Shown: positions 36,774-45,318 of the stretch, piece by piece
How positions within the stretch are numbered: the first letter of the stretch is position 1
Layout: each line of letters opens with the position of its first letter
Assembly: GCA_014763895.1 (NCBI GenBank)
Contig: JACXUM010000022.1
Location: 1 to 53,302, forward strand
Length of the DNA stretch: 53,302 bases
From: Campylobacterales bacterium
GTDB lineage: Bacteria > Campylobacterota > Campylobacteria > Campylobacterales > Sulfurovaceae
Direction of reading: 5' to 3'
Program-made: the position numbers and the translations under genes
Notes under the pieces: generated by a model
Database searches by the model: none
What the model saw: the letters and a program-made list of their open reading frames with translations, nothing else
Told to the model about the DNA's origin: nothing

Positions 36774-39247
36774 CACCATTCCTTTACTGCATTTTCAATC
36801 ATTATTGCAAGCTCGTCTGCAAAAAATTCAAAACCGTTATACTGCAAGATCATGTCATCCACCTTTATGCCATGAAGCTTCAGTTGATCGGCAAAAATCC
36901 CGTCCGCATTGTTCTCCACAACAAACTTGCGTTCATATGCTTCAAGCACTTGCAATTGCTTTTCTCCGAGAGGATGTACCCAACTAAAGTGCACATGACA
37001 AAGATGCGGATCATCCAGCAGTGAGAGTGCTTCTTCAATCGCACTGTAGGTGGATCCCCAGCCTATGATGGCAATATTACCGTTTCCGCTTATTTTGGGC
37101 AGAATGGCATTGGCATGGAGCATTTCACGTCTGCGTGAGCGTTTATCGATCATACGTACACGTGTTTCGTGATCTTCCGTTATCTGTCCCACTTCATCGT
37201 GTTCATCGCTCACACTACAGACCAATCCTTCACCCAAACCGGGTACGCTTCTTGGACTGATCCCATCTTCAGTCTCGGCATAGCGTTTATATGCTTTGTC
37301 ACTCTCTATAATATACCGATGTTGTTCAAATGCCGAAAAATCGATCTGGCCGATCGTACTCATCGAATCAGCCAGATGCTGGTCGCTTAAAAAGATCACG
37401 GGTATCTGGTAACGGTCGGCCAATTCAAACGCAAGATAGCCGCATTCAATGCACTCTTCGAGTGTTCCGGGGGCAAGTATGATACGTTCAAACGGTCCGT
37501 GGCCTGAATATATCGCCATATTGAGATCTCCCTGCTCACTACGCGTAGGAAGCCCCGTAGCAGGTCCAGGTCTTTGGGCCAGATAGATCACCGCCGGTGT
37601 TTCAGTCATACCGCTAAGGCTTAGTGCCTCGCCCATCAGAGCAAAACCTCCGCCGGAAGTGGTGGTCATAGCACGTGCACCTGCATACCATCCTCCCAGC
37701 ACCATATTCAACGAAGCGATCTCATCTTCGCTCTGTTCTACGATGATTGTGAATTTTTCAGAACAGGACGCCATAAAGTTTAACACACCGGTGGAAGGGG
37801 ACATCGGATAAGAGGTAACCATATTGCAGCCACCTGCCAAAAAGCCAAATCCAGATGCGGTCGTACCATCCATCAGATGCAGATTTTCCATTATCTGCTT
37901 ATTGTTTTGCGGAAGTTTCGCTACGGTAATGTTCTCTACGTTCGTTCCGGCACCATACCCCTCATCAGCCACTTGAACATTGAGGGTGTCGTCTTTTAAA
38001 TGGTTGCCTATACTTTCTAACAAAGCACGCTTCTCAAGTTTCAACAGACCAAATACAAAACCAGCCATATAGGTATTGATATAACGGAGATCTCCAAATT
38101 TTTTTGCACTCTCTTTCATCTCAACAGGTATAATATCCGGCATGTTGTGGGAGTATTCCATATCGGCAAAGACCAACGTATCACTTCTCCATCTCTCCTG
38201 CATATGTTCCAGTGAGGCTTCATCCATGGCAATGGAGACGTCGACCTTCCAGCATGGTGCATGGACTGGTGTATCGCTGATGCGTATCAATGTCGAATTG
38301 CTTCCCCCGCGTACACGTGACATAAACTCTTTGGTAGAAAAGACATAATATCCGTAGGCTTTGAAAGCTTCTGAAAGTATTTTTTCTATAGTATCGATCC
38401 CAGAACCTGCTGCCCCTCCTATGAGAATGGCAAGTCCTTGATGATCTTGTTGTTTGAGAAGTTCGTTCTTTTCCTCGGGGATTTTAAGTAATATACCCTC
38501 ATTTTCATGGATATCTTTTATAGTTTGCCCGGTTTTCATTTTGGAGTGATCACCCCATGTGATCTTGCCTCCATAGTATCCTAAAACTATGACACTCAGA
38601 CCGGTGAGCAAAACGATGCCATGATAGATTATCCCAAATGCGGAGCTGCTATAGACGATGTCCGGATTTTCCAGATAAATACCGATATTGAGTATTCCGA
38701 GTATAAGCGTTAGGATCGAAACGATAAGTTTGATGATGAAAGGAGGATAGGTCGAAAGATTATAATTGACACACCAGCTCAAGATGCCCGGTATCATTGC
38801 CACAAATCCCATGATCGTGGCGACCAAAAAGGTATAAAATACGCTCAAGGCATAGGCTTCTTTTTGATCATATAAAAATAAGAGATCCAATCCTGCCGCA
38901 AAAAGATGCAGTGCGATCGGAAAATGAACAGTCATGGGGTGGGGGTGATACTTTTGATACCACCTTTCAACCTTCATTTTAAAGGTCCATGGGAGAGAAG
39001 AGATCGTAGAGTTTTGCGATTCATAGGCTTCCAGTGTATCAACGACAGGAAAGTTTTTGAAAACTTCCTCGCCATGGGGAGCACCGGAGAGTTGGATAGT
39101 CAAATCTTCTCCCGCATAATGCAGACCTTCATGCTCACCCTCTTGCCATAACGGGCTTTGTGTCACATCATAAACAACATTCTTATAGGCTATATAAGCT
39201 TTCGAACCGTTGCGTCCATTATATTTTTTCAGTTCTTCAATTGTCAT
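36773..39247 (-). CDS. Fusion: cytochrome b5-like domain + DUF2231 membrane domain + 2-oxoacid:acceptor oxidoreductase gamma-alpha
   Basis: One uninterrupted frame of 824 residues with GAAGGA before the ATG. Residues 1-75 are a bacterial cytochrome b5-like haem/steroid-binding domain, with candidate haem ligands H39, H43 and H58 (APHGEEV). Residues 100-228 form a DUF2231 domain with four hydrophobic helices and a histidine-rich start (HPHPMTVHFPIALH). After a charged linker (230-268), residues 270-448 are the gamma domain (LIGGAAGSGIDTIEKIL, SRVRGGSN). Residues 460-824 are the alpha domain (GTTASGFGFLAGGCNMV, SYPMSPSTGV, RPGPATGLPTRSEQGDL). Gamma-alpha fusions are common; the membrane haem extension is what is unusual. 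An internal ATG at 38539 with weak GGTGAT could also give a soluble gamma-alpha form. Confidence 0.85.
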   Translation of the reverse strand: MTIEELKKYNGRNGSKAYIAYKNVVYDVTQSPLWQEGEHEGLHYAGEDLTIQLSGAPHGEEVFKNFPVVDTLEAYESQNSTISSLPWTFKMKVERWYQKYHPHPMTVHFPIALHLFAAGLDLLFLYDQKEAYALSVFYTFLVATIMGFVAMIPGILSWCVNYNLSTYPPFIIKLIVSILTLILGILNIGIYLENPDIVYSSSAFGIIYHGIVLLTGLSVIVLGYYGGKITWGDHSKMKTGQTIKDIHENEGILLKIPEEKNELLKQQDHQGLAILIGGAAGSGIDTIEKILSEAFKAYGYYVFSTKEFMSRVRGGSNSTLIRISDTPVHAPCWKVDVSIAMDEASLEHMQERWRSDTLVFADMEYSHNMPDIIPVEMKESAKKFGDLRYINTYMAGFVFGLLKLEKRALLESIGNHLKDDTLNVQVADEGYGAGTNVENITVAKLPQNNKQIMENLHLMDGTTASGFGFLAGGCNMVTSYPMSPSTGVLNFMASCSEKFTIIVEQSEDEIASLNMVLGGWYAGARAMTTTSGGGFALMGEALSLSGMTETPAVIYLAQRPGPATGLPTRSEQGDLNMAIYSGHGPFERIILAPGTLEECIECGYLAFELADRYQIPVIFLSDQHLADSMSTIGQIDFSAFEQHRYIIESDKAYKRYAETEDGISPRSVPGLGEGLVCSVSDEHDEVGQITEDHETRVRMIDKRSRRREMLHANAILPKISGNGNIAIIGWGSTYSAIEEALSLLDDPHLCHVHFSWVHPLGEKQLQVLEAYERKFVVENNADGIFADQLKLHGIKVDDMILQYNGFEFFADELAIMIENAVKEW

Positions 39248-39408
39248 AGGTATATCCTTCTATCTCTGCTAGAGGTCAGGGAAATTCCAATGCCTCAAGG
39301 TCTTTTTCATCATCATGATGTTCACAGTATAGTCATTTGACCATTGTAGCCAAAAAAATGTTAATGTAGAAACATTCACATTTCTTATAATTTTGAATAT
39401 GTTTGAAG

Positions 39409-40647
39409 TTAATGCAGCAAGCCCGCAAGATATCCGCTGGCAAAAGACCACTGAAGATTATATCCGCCACAAGGACCGTCTAGGTTCATGACCTCTCCGC
39501 AAAAATAGAGCCCTTTGAGTTTACGGCTCTGCATGGTGTAGGGATCGATCTCTTTGAGGCTGACACCTCCCCGGGTGATCATTGCCATTTTGAATCCCTC
39601 ATGCCCCGTGACCGTCAGCGGAGTCCATGCCAAAAGTTTGATAAGCCTGTCTCTGGCAACCCCCTGCTGTTTGTTAAAACCTAGTGTAGGATCGGCCTCT
39701 GCGAGGTTGCATATCTCTTTGGCAACGGATTCTGGGATCAGGGTAGAAACCAATTCCAGTGTCGAGCGATGCGGATATTTAGTAAGCTCATCCTTGAAGT
39801 GTTTTCGTATCTGCTCTTCGTTCATCCCTTTGGTAAGATTCATCAGGAGGGGAACTTCATCAAATTTGCTCAAAAGCGGCGTTATCTCACGGGAAAAATC
39901 CAAAACAACCGGTCCTCTTATGCCATCTTTGGTAAAGATCAGGTCTCCTTTGGCTTTTAATTTGTTATATTTTTTAATATCTACAAACATTTCGACCGCC
40001 GGTATCGTGTCTGCCCTGCATTCAGCAACCCATGTTTCCTTCGTTTTAAGGGGCATCATGGCAGGGTAGAGTTCTGTTACCTTATGTCCGGCAGATTCAG
40101 CCAAAGCATACCCGTCACCTTCGGCACCCAACATCGGATAGCCCATACCGCCTGTCGCGATGACAATATGTGGAGCATGAAAAGTATCATTTTGTGTGCT
40201 TACACCCGTAACCCTCGTGCCGTCATGTTCAAGTTTTTCGACCTTTTGGGAACACAGCACCTCTACACCGGCTTTCCCCATCTCATCTTTAAGCGCGTTG
40301 ATGATGGTACTCGAACTATGCGTCACGGGAAATACCCTGTATCCGTCAGGCGCATGACTTTCAACGCCTATCTCTTTAAAAAAAGCGATCAGTTTTTGGT
40401 GATCAAATGCTGCCAAAGCAGGAGACATAAAACGGCCATCTCTTCCAAAACGGCCCATAAAGGTTTCATTGTCAAGCGTATTGGTCAGATTGCAGCGTCC
40501 GCCTCCGGTGGCTTTGAGCTTGGCACCCAGCTGCGAGAGTTTTTCCAAAAGCAGTACCTTCTTGCCGTCGTTGCGTGCCGCAGTGATCGCCGCGATCATA
40601 CCCGCAGCTCCGGAACCGACAACGATAAGGTCATACTTTTTTGCCAT
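39409..40647 (-). CDS. HI0933/BaiN-family flavoprotein (NAD(P)/FAD-dependent oxidoreductase)
   Basis: ATG at 40647 with GAAGG upstream, cutting an implausible 29-residue extension; 412 residues. FAD motif LIVVGSGAAGMIAAITAAR, then the family signature LGAKLKATGGGRCNLTN, a second IVIATGGMGYPMLG, TKDGIRGPVVLDFSR, and the C-terminal LYFCGEVMNLDGPCGGYNLQWSFASG. The family includes BaiN and uncharacterised flavoproteins. The physiological substrate is unknown. It is 160 bases upstream of the oxidoreductase fusion on the same strand; co-transcription is possible. Confidence 0.88.
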   Translation of the reverse strand: MAKKYDLIVVGSGAAGMIAAITAARNDGKKVLLLEKLSQLGAKLKATGGGRCNLTNTLDNETFMGRFGRDGRFMSPALAAFDHQKLIAFFKEIGVESHAPDGYRVFPVTHSSSTIINALKDEMGKAGVEVLCSQKVEKLEHDGTRVTGVSTQNDTFHAPHIVIATGGMGYPMLGAEGDGYALAESAGHKVTELYPAMMPLKTKETWVAECRADTIPAVEMFVDIKKYNKLKAKGDLIFTKDGIRGPVVLDFSREITPLLSKFDEVPLLMNLTKGMNEEQIRKHFKDELTKYPHRSTLELVSTLIPESVAKEICNLAEADPTLGFNKQQGVARDRLIKLLAWTPLTVTGHEGFKMAMITRGGVSLKEIDPYTMQSRKLKGLYFCGEVMNLDGPCGGYNLQWSFASGYLAGLLH

Positions 40648-40779
40648 ACTATACCTTCTACACTCTTTGTCGGCATCATAGCCAAAATTTACAAAGAGTA
40701 AACAACATTTCACAAACAGTTCACACAAATCCATTATAATGGTTTCGATTCATACAACATTATAACGAAAGGATAGACA

Positions 40780-41550
40780 ATGAAAAAACTGATGGTAATT
40801 GCGGCATTGGCTACAACATTAGGATTTGCAACTGATTTTTCTACAATGTCAAATCAAGATCTTGCAAAGATGGAAGGAAACGTACCTGCCAATGAAAAAG
40901 CGGCATTTGATGCAGAAGTTGATAAACGCATCGCACAAATGCCAAAATTTTCTTATTATGACTTTGATTCTGATGGTCAGATCAATGAAACCGAATTTTT
41001 AGAAGGCCACAAAAAACGTATGGATGAACGGACCGCAGAGGGCAGAATGATGAGAAATGCCGGCAATGCACCGTCATTTGCCGATATAGACACCGATAAA
41101 AACGGTAAAGTGTCTCCTGAAGAGTTTAGACATCACCAAATCCTGCAACTGAAAAATCCCAACAAAGGTATGATGATGCAAGGCCAAGGCATGAAATGCG
41201 GTGGCAATGGACCTGGCATGGGTATGGGAAGAGGAATGGGAATGGGCAAAATGCGTATGAGACAAATGCCCCAATTCTCTGATTGTGATCTCAATAATGA
41301 CGGACAAATTGTTGAAAATGAATTTCTGGAAGCACGTGCCAAACGTATGAACGAACGTGCGGAGGAAGGGAGAATGATGAAAAATGCCGGGAATGCACCG
41401 TCATTTGGAGATATAGATACCGATAAAAACGGAAAAATAACCCCCGAAGAATTCCATCAGCACCAAATGCAGCAAATGCAGAATCCTAATAAAGGTATGA
41501 TGAAATGCAATGGCAATGGAATGAATATGAAATGTAATACCGCCAAATAA
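40780..41550 (+). CDS. Secreted EF-hand protein with four calcium-binding loops, Met/Gly-rich linker
   Basis: A protein of 256 residues with GAAAGGA before the ATG and a signal peptide ending near GFATD. Four canonical EF loops are seen: residues 61-72 (DFDSDGQINETE), 104-115 (DTDKNGKVSPEE), 160-171 (DLNNDGQIVENE) and 203-214 (DTDKNGKITPEE). They form two near-identical tandem halves of about 100 residues, each ending in NPNKGMM. The halves are joined by a Met/Gly-rich linker (GMGMGRGMGMGKMRMRQM), and the C-terminus adds MKC-type Met/Cys text. Calcium binding in the periplasm is well supported; Met/Cys runs suggest soft-metal (copper) contact, which is inference. Confidence 0.85.
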   Translation: MKKLMVIAALATTLGFATDFSTMSNQDLAKMEGNVPANEKAAFDAEVDKRIAQMPKFSYYDFDSDGQINETEFLEGHKKRMDERTAEGRMMRNAGNAPSFADIDTDKNGKVSPEEFRHHQILQLKNPNKGMMMQGQGMKCGGNGPGMGMGRGMGMGKMRMRQMPQFSDCDLNNDGQIVENEFLEARAKRMNERAEEGRMMKNAGNAPSFGDIDTDKNGKITPEEFHQHQMQQMQNPNKGMMKCNGNGMNMKCNTAK

Positions 41551-41561
41551 ATTTTAAAACT

Positions 41562-41586
41562 TTTTCTCCCTTGAGATGGGAGAAAA
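41562..41586. terminator. Hairpin after the EF-hand gene
   Basis: TTTTCTCCC and GGGAGAAAA are perfect 9-base inverted copies with a 7-base loop, 11 bases after the EF-hand stop codon. The T-run is inside the stem rather than after it, so termination strength is uncertain. Confidence 0.6.
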
Positions 41587-41646
41587 TATCAAACAATTCA
41601 GTTAAATTCACACTAATTTCATACTTAGCAGCTATACTTTTTTCAA

Positions 41647-41722
41647 CCTTCCTATCAAAAGACACTAAATCGTACTATTTATTATTTAGTCTTCCCTCCC
41701 TTTCCCAACTAAGATAGGAAGG
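41647..41722. other. Nested inverted repeats in intergenic DNA, possible structured RNA
   Basis: CCTTCCTATC (41647-41656) and GATAGGAAGG (41713-41722) pair perfectly. Inside them ACTAAAT (41664-41670) pairs with ATTTAGT (41684-41690). A pyrimidine tract (CTTCCCTCCCTTTCCC) lies between the two right-hand arms. It sits 50 bases before the TTG start of the 41773 gene, so it could be a leader structure or a small RNA. No promoter was firmly identified. Confidence 0.4.
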
Positions 41723-41772
41723 CATACTCCCTTATTCATTATGGTAAAATTGGTCTAAAAAAAAGGCTTTTA

Positions 41773-42717
41773 TTGAAATTTACAACGCAAAGCATGCTTG
41801 ATATTATCAGTATTCTTCAAAAAAAGGTTGCAATTTACAAAGAAGATGAAGAGATATCTTTTGATGTGATCGATCCCGATCTCTATGAAGGATATGCCGG
41901 CTGTCTGGTTTCCATTGACGGTCAAAATTATATCTATAGAGGCTATAAAGCATGGGCCGACCTTGCCCAACTGCTGATGTGCAAAATGCTTACTCCCAGA
42001 CAAAGTGTATATCCTTTGGTAAAAATCCGTTTTAAAAAACTGCTCAGAGAAGACTCTTTTCATTTGCAAACAAACAGGCCAAAAGAGGAAAAATACGGCA
42101 CGGATTCACTCTTCTTTGGTATCCATAAGATGGAAGAGCCTGCTTTTTTGTATTATTACAGACAAGCGCTGCAAAATGTGGATATTCAAAACAAAAAACG
42201 TATTTTGGATCTTGGCATCAACAAAGCAGATGAGTTTGAAACCATTCGCCAAATAGTAGATTCCCAAACTTATCAACACATGATACTGGTCGGTATCGAT
42301 CACAGCCAAACCGCGCTCACTCATGCCCAAAATTCATTTCCAGAATCCAATGTGCAGTTCCATGCCCATAATATTAATGATCTGGATACTCTGGATCTTG
42401 GAAAATTCGATCTGCTTATCAGTATCGGAACCCTGCAAAGCCCAGGAATCAACTTTAAACCCTTTTTTATGTCATTGATCCAGAATTATCTAACCGAGGA
42501 TGGTTCTGTAATTCTTGGATTTCCAAACAGCAGATGGATAGGGGGAGAGATGATCTATGGAGCAAAAGCCCCCAATTATGCCATGAGTGAAATGTCTCTG
42601 CTCTTTAATGATGTCATGTTCTGTAAAAAGTATTTGCAGCAACACAAATTTCGTGTAACCATCACCGGAAAAGAGTATATTTTTTTGACCGCAACCAAGA
42701 TTACTAAGCGATCTTAA
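41773..42717 (+). CDS. Probable SAM-dependent methyltransferase with N-terminal domain
   Basis: A protein of 314 residues starting at TTG, with AAAGG 6-7 bases upstream. The N-terminal 140 residues are a domain I do not recognise. The C-terminal part looks like a class I Rossmann methyltransferase: ILDLGINKADEFETI in the place of motif I (the GxGxG is degenerate), LVGIDHSQTALTHA as motif II, FHAHNINDL, and FDLLISIGTLQS. The degenerate glycine loop makes SAM binding less certain than the fold. It precedes the DUF3365 gene by 52 bases on the same strand. Confidence 0.65.
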   Translation: MKFTTQSMLDIISILQKKVAIYKEDEEISFDVIDPDLYEGYAGCLVSIDGQNYIYRGYKAWADLAQLLMCKMLTPRQSVYPLVKIRFKKLLREDSFHLQTNRPKEEKYGTDSLFFGIHKMEEPAFLYYYRQALQNVDIQNKKRILDLGINKADEFETIRQIVDSQTYQHMILVGIDHSQTALTHAQNSFPESNVQFHAHNINDLDTLDLGKFDLLISIGTLQSPGINFKPFFMSLIQNYLTEDGSVILGFPNSRWIGGEMIYGAKAPNYAMSEMSLLFNDVMFCKKYLQQHKFRVTITGKEYIFLTATKITKRS

Positions 42718-42769
42718 GGAAAAATATCTATAATCTTAACAAATCGATCAAATAGAAAAAGGAAATATC

Positions 42770-43342
42770 ATGAAACTTCAAACCATTTTACTTTCAGCAC
42801 TATTGGCAACCTCATTGTTCGCTGCAGATCAAAATGCAACAGCTCCTATGACAACTAAACAAGAGGGTGTTCAATATATCAAAATGTTGGGTGAAGCACT
42901 CAAATCTCAATTACAGGCCCAGATGAAAGCCGATCCCTCCGGTATGAGTGCTTTAGGTTTCTGTACGGCAAAAGCGATGGAGATCACCAAAGAAGTCAAC
43001 CAAAAACTTCCGACTTATGCATCAGTTAGACGTACGGCACTTAAAACCAGAAATGAAGGCAATGCTCCGGATGCGATCGATACACAAGTGATGCAAGACT
43101 ATGAAAAAGCGATCGCTGATAAGACATTTACTCCGACAGATATCAAAGTGGTAGAAGAGGGCAATGTAACAAGACTCTATAAACCTCTTATCACTGAGGC
43201 TCCTTGCTTAAAATGTCACGGTACCCAACTAAGTCCTGACATCCAAGCTTCACTCAAAGTCAATTATACAAAAGACCAGGCTACAGGATTCACCGAAGGA
43301 TCACTCAGAGGTGTGATCGTAGCTGAGATCAAAAAACACTAA
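42770..43342 (+). CDS. Periplasmic DUF3365 (Tll0287-like) haem protein
   Basis: A protein of 190 residues with AAAAGGAAA before the ATG. The signal peptide ends LFAAD. DUF3365 text is clear: FCTAKAMEITKEVN, VRRTALKTRNEGNAPD, and one haem c site CLKCHG near residue 144, followed by GSLRGVIVAEI. The family binds haem and is fused to sensor kinases in other bacteria; here it stands alone. A periplasmic redox or haem-sensing role is inferred. Confidence 0.85.
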   Translation: MKLQTILLSALLATSLFAADQNATAPMTTKQEGVQYIKMLGEALKSQLQAQMKADPSGMSALGFCTAKAMEITKEVNQKLPTYASVRRTALKTRNEGNAPDAIDTQVMQDYEKAIADKTFTPTDIKVVEEGNVTRLYKPLITEAPCLKCHGTQLSPDIQASLKVNYTKDQATGFTEGSLRGVIVAEIKKH

Positions 43343-43353
43343 AGTGCTTGATC

Positions 43354-43956
43354 TTATTTTTTTGCCGTCATTAAAAAGACGGTAAAATCACGGTGCGGCT
43401 TGCTGATCGTACTGGCCGTATCAAATTTGATTTCTTTAAACCCTGCTTTCTCTGCAATGACTTCCAGCGCCTCTCTGTCAAAACCGTGATGAAAAACACC
43501 TGTATTGTCACTGTGAAAACTCCCATCTTCTATATCAAGATCGGCAATCGCGATAAAACCGCCCTCACGCAGCATATCATAAAGTTTGGAAAAAAGGGCA
43601 ATGATATCTTCAAGATGATGGATCGTCATAGAAGAGATGATCCCATCGAATTTTCTATCCAAACTTTCGATACTGAGATCTTTTTGAATAATCTCTGTTT
43701 GACAAACAAACTCATCACATTTGTTTTCAAACTCTTTTAACATGGAAGGGGAGTTGTCCACCGCAACGATCTTATCCACAAAAGGGGCGATCAAAAAACT
43801 CAAAAGCCCGGTTCCTGCACCAAAATCCATCAGTTCCATAGATTTGCCTAATTTTATATTTTTTACTATTAACTCTGCAATGCTTTTGGCATTCTGAACA
43901 CGTTTGCTATTCATATCCCAAGATTTTGATTTATGTTCAAAGAGATCTTTATTCAT
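43354..43956 (-). CDS. Class I SAM-dependent methyltransferase
   Basis: A protein of 200 residues. ELMDFGAGTGLLSFLIAP is a canonical motif I, VAVDNSPSMLKEF motif II, DGIISSMTIHHLEDI motif IV, and LREGGFIAIADLD motif V. The family is UbiE/Methyltransf_11-like, and the substrate is not readable. It is convergent with the DUF3365 gene, 11 bases from its stop. It is also downstream of the TetR gene on the same strand (62 bases), so it could belong to the TetR regulon. Confidence 0.87.
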   Translation of the reverse strand: MNKDLFEHKSKSWDMNSKRVQNAKSIAELIVKNIKLGKSMELMDFGAGTGLLSFLIAPFVDKIVAVDNSPSMLKEFENKCDEFVCQTEIIQKDLSIESLDRKFDGIISSMTIHHLEDIIALFSKLYDMLREGGFIAIADLDIEDGSFHSDNTGVFHHGFDREALEVIAEKAGFKEIKFDTASTISKPHRDFTVFLMTAKK

Positions 43957-44018
43957 TATCCTACCATTCCTTTTTAATATTTTTAAATATCTATTTTATA
44001 GTATTTATTAGTATATTA

Positions 44019-44672
44019 CTAGAAAAGCGTGCCTTGCCTTTCAATTTTAATCGAATCCCAGAAGTAATCCACATGTTTCTCGAAGAGTGAAACCACCGAA
44101 GAGGTCGATTTTTTGTCTAATTTTAGCAAAGAAACCTGCATTTGGTAGAAAAAAAGTGGTGAAAAAAACTCATTTGCCAATAATAATGGATCAGAAGACT
44201 TGATCATCTCGTTCTGCATCATTAAAAAGAAAAGACCAGAGAGCTTTTTAACATTCTCTTGATAGAAATATTCGTTATAGATCTCGCGAATACGCTCATT
44301 AAGCAATATTTCCTGCATCATAAGCTTGAAAAGTGCCTCATTCTGGTTGTCAAAGCTCAAAAGCTTAAATACCGTAGCAATAGACATTAAAAGGGATTTC
44401 CCCTGTTTATAGAGCTCCTGGCTCTCTTTACCTTCAAATATGGTCACTATCGCGGAGGAGGTTAGATCCGATACCAAAGTTTCCAGTATCTCATCCTTGT
44501 TTTTAAAGTGATTGTAAAGTGCGCTTTGCTTTACACCCATGGCTCCTGCTATATCTCTAACCGTAGTTGCCTTGTAACCCTTATTAGAGAAGAGTTTAAG
44601 TGAAATTTTGAGTATTTTCTCTTTGGTTTTACTTCCCTTGGATGGCAGGGAAACATCGCTCTCAGCGTACAT
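44019..44672 (-). CDS. TetR/AcrR-family transcriptional regulator
   Basis: A protein of 217 residues. The N-terminal DNA-binding domain is typical: KEKILKISLKLFSNKGYKATTVRDIA, then GVKQSALYNHFKNKDEILE. The C-terminal ligand-binding half is helical, with no recognisable ligand. AAAAGGAGT precedes the start. Its promoter (44692-44720) contains a perfect palindrome in the spacer, and three more copies follow at helical-phase spacing, so autorepression is strongly suggested. The neighbouring methyltransferase is its only downstream gene. Confidence 0.93.
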   Translation of the reverse strand: MYAESDVSLPSKGSKTKEKILKISLKLFSNKGYKATTVRDIAGAMGVKQSALYNHFKNKDEILETLVSDLTSSAIVTIFEGKESQELYKQGKSLLMSIATVFKLLSFDNQNEALFKLMMQEILLNERIREIYNEYFYQENVKKLSGLFFLMMQNEMIKSSDPLLLANEFFSPLFFYQMQVSLLKLDKKSTSSVVSLFEKHVDYFWDSIKIERQGTLF

Positions 44673-44691
44673 TCAGACTCCTTTTTTGCAT

Positions 44692-44720
44692 ATTATAGTG
44701 AACAATTGTTCATTTGTCAA
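44692..44720 (-). promoter_or_regulatory. Consensus sigma-70 promoter of the TetR gene with embedded operator
   Basis: On the minus strand the -35 is TTGACA (44715-44720) and the -10 is TATAAT (44692-44697), separated by exactly 17 bases. The spacer contains the palindrome TGAACAATTGTTCA (44699-44712), so a bound dimer would block RNA polymerase. Confidence 0.85.
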
Positions 44721-44839
44721 ACTATTCTATTTAAAACAAAGTGAACATTTGTTCACTAATATTTTTTTGCGCATTTATTTTTATGAACAAATGTTCACTA
44801 ATTGTAAAATAGATAAAAAATAAAATGAACATTTGTTCT
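44699..44839. promoter_or_regulatory. Array of four TetR-type operators, TGAACA-N2-TGTTCA
   Basis: The copies are TGAACAATTGTTCA (44699-44712), TGAACATTTGTTCA (44742-44755), TGAACAAATGTTCA (44784-44797) and TGAACATTTGTTCT (44826-44839). Their centres are 43, 42 and 42 bp apart, close to four helical turns, which would place all on one face of the DNA. Only the outermost copy has a mismatch. Confidence 0.82.
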
Positions 44840-45207
44840 TTTAAATATATTTAAAGTCCGTATCTACGGTTATTATAGGCATTTTTTGAATTTGATCAAG
44901 ATGGAGAGCGGGTATAGATGAGGAATAAAACCGTTAATTTGCATCTTCATTAATAGGCCGCATGTGTTTTTCTTTATGCACAAATCGAACCTATTTAATA
45001 TTCTATAATATATAAATACAATCCGAAAGGATGATAGCGACAGGGGAAAGAAAATTTCATTTCAAAAAATTATTTATAGTTAAAAATATTAAAACATAGA
45101 ATCAAAAATACTTTTTACTCAGAGCAAAGAAGTGAAAGGTATTTCATATTACTTCATCAGGCAACATTGTGTAGAAAGTTAAACTTAAAAAATTAAATAA
45201 AAAATTT

Positions 45208-45236
45208 TTGACATTTTTGGGTTCTTTATATACTAT
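45208..45236 (+). promoter_or_regulatory. Orphan sigma-70-like promoter
   Basis: TTGACA (45208-45213) and TACTAT (45231-45236) are 17 bases apart. No coding frame follows before the convergent Spy-like gene, so it could drive a short RNA of about 110-140 bases ending near the 45319-45354 hairpin and antisense to the Spy-like gene's 3' end. Confidence 0.4.
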
Positions 45237-45318
45237 ATTTACAAAATGGAAAGTGGGTTGATATTTGCAAAAATATATTTTTAATAGAATTTATATTATG
45301 TTAACCAATGTATATTTT

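Noticed and set aside
36773-39247. Possibility that the fused oxidoreductase is an assembly or frameshift join of two genes
   Set aside because: The frame is continuous with no stop in the linker, the domains keep natural borders, and the strong ribosome site is only at the first ATG. An internal start at 38539 remains possible and is noted as an alternative form.
44699-44839. Evenly spaced repeats considered as a CRISPR array
   Set aside because: The units are 14-base palindromes, too short for CRISPR repeats. The spacing is set by DNA helical turns, and the first copy lies inside a promoter. No cas genes are near.
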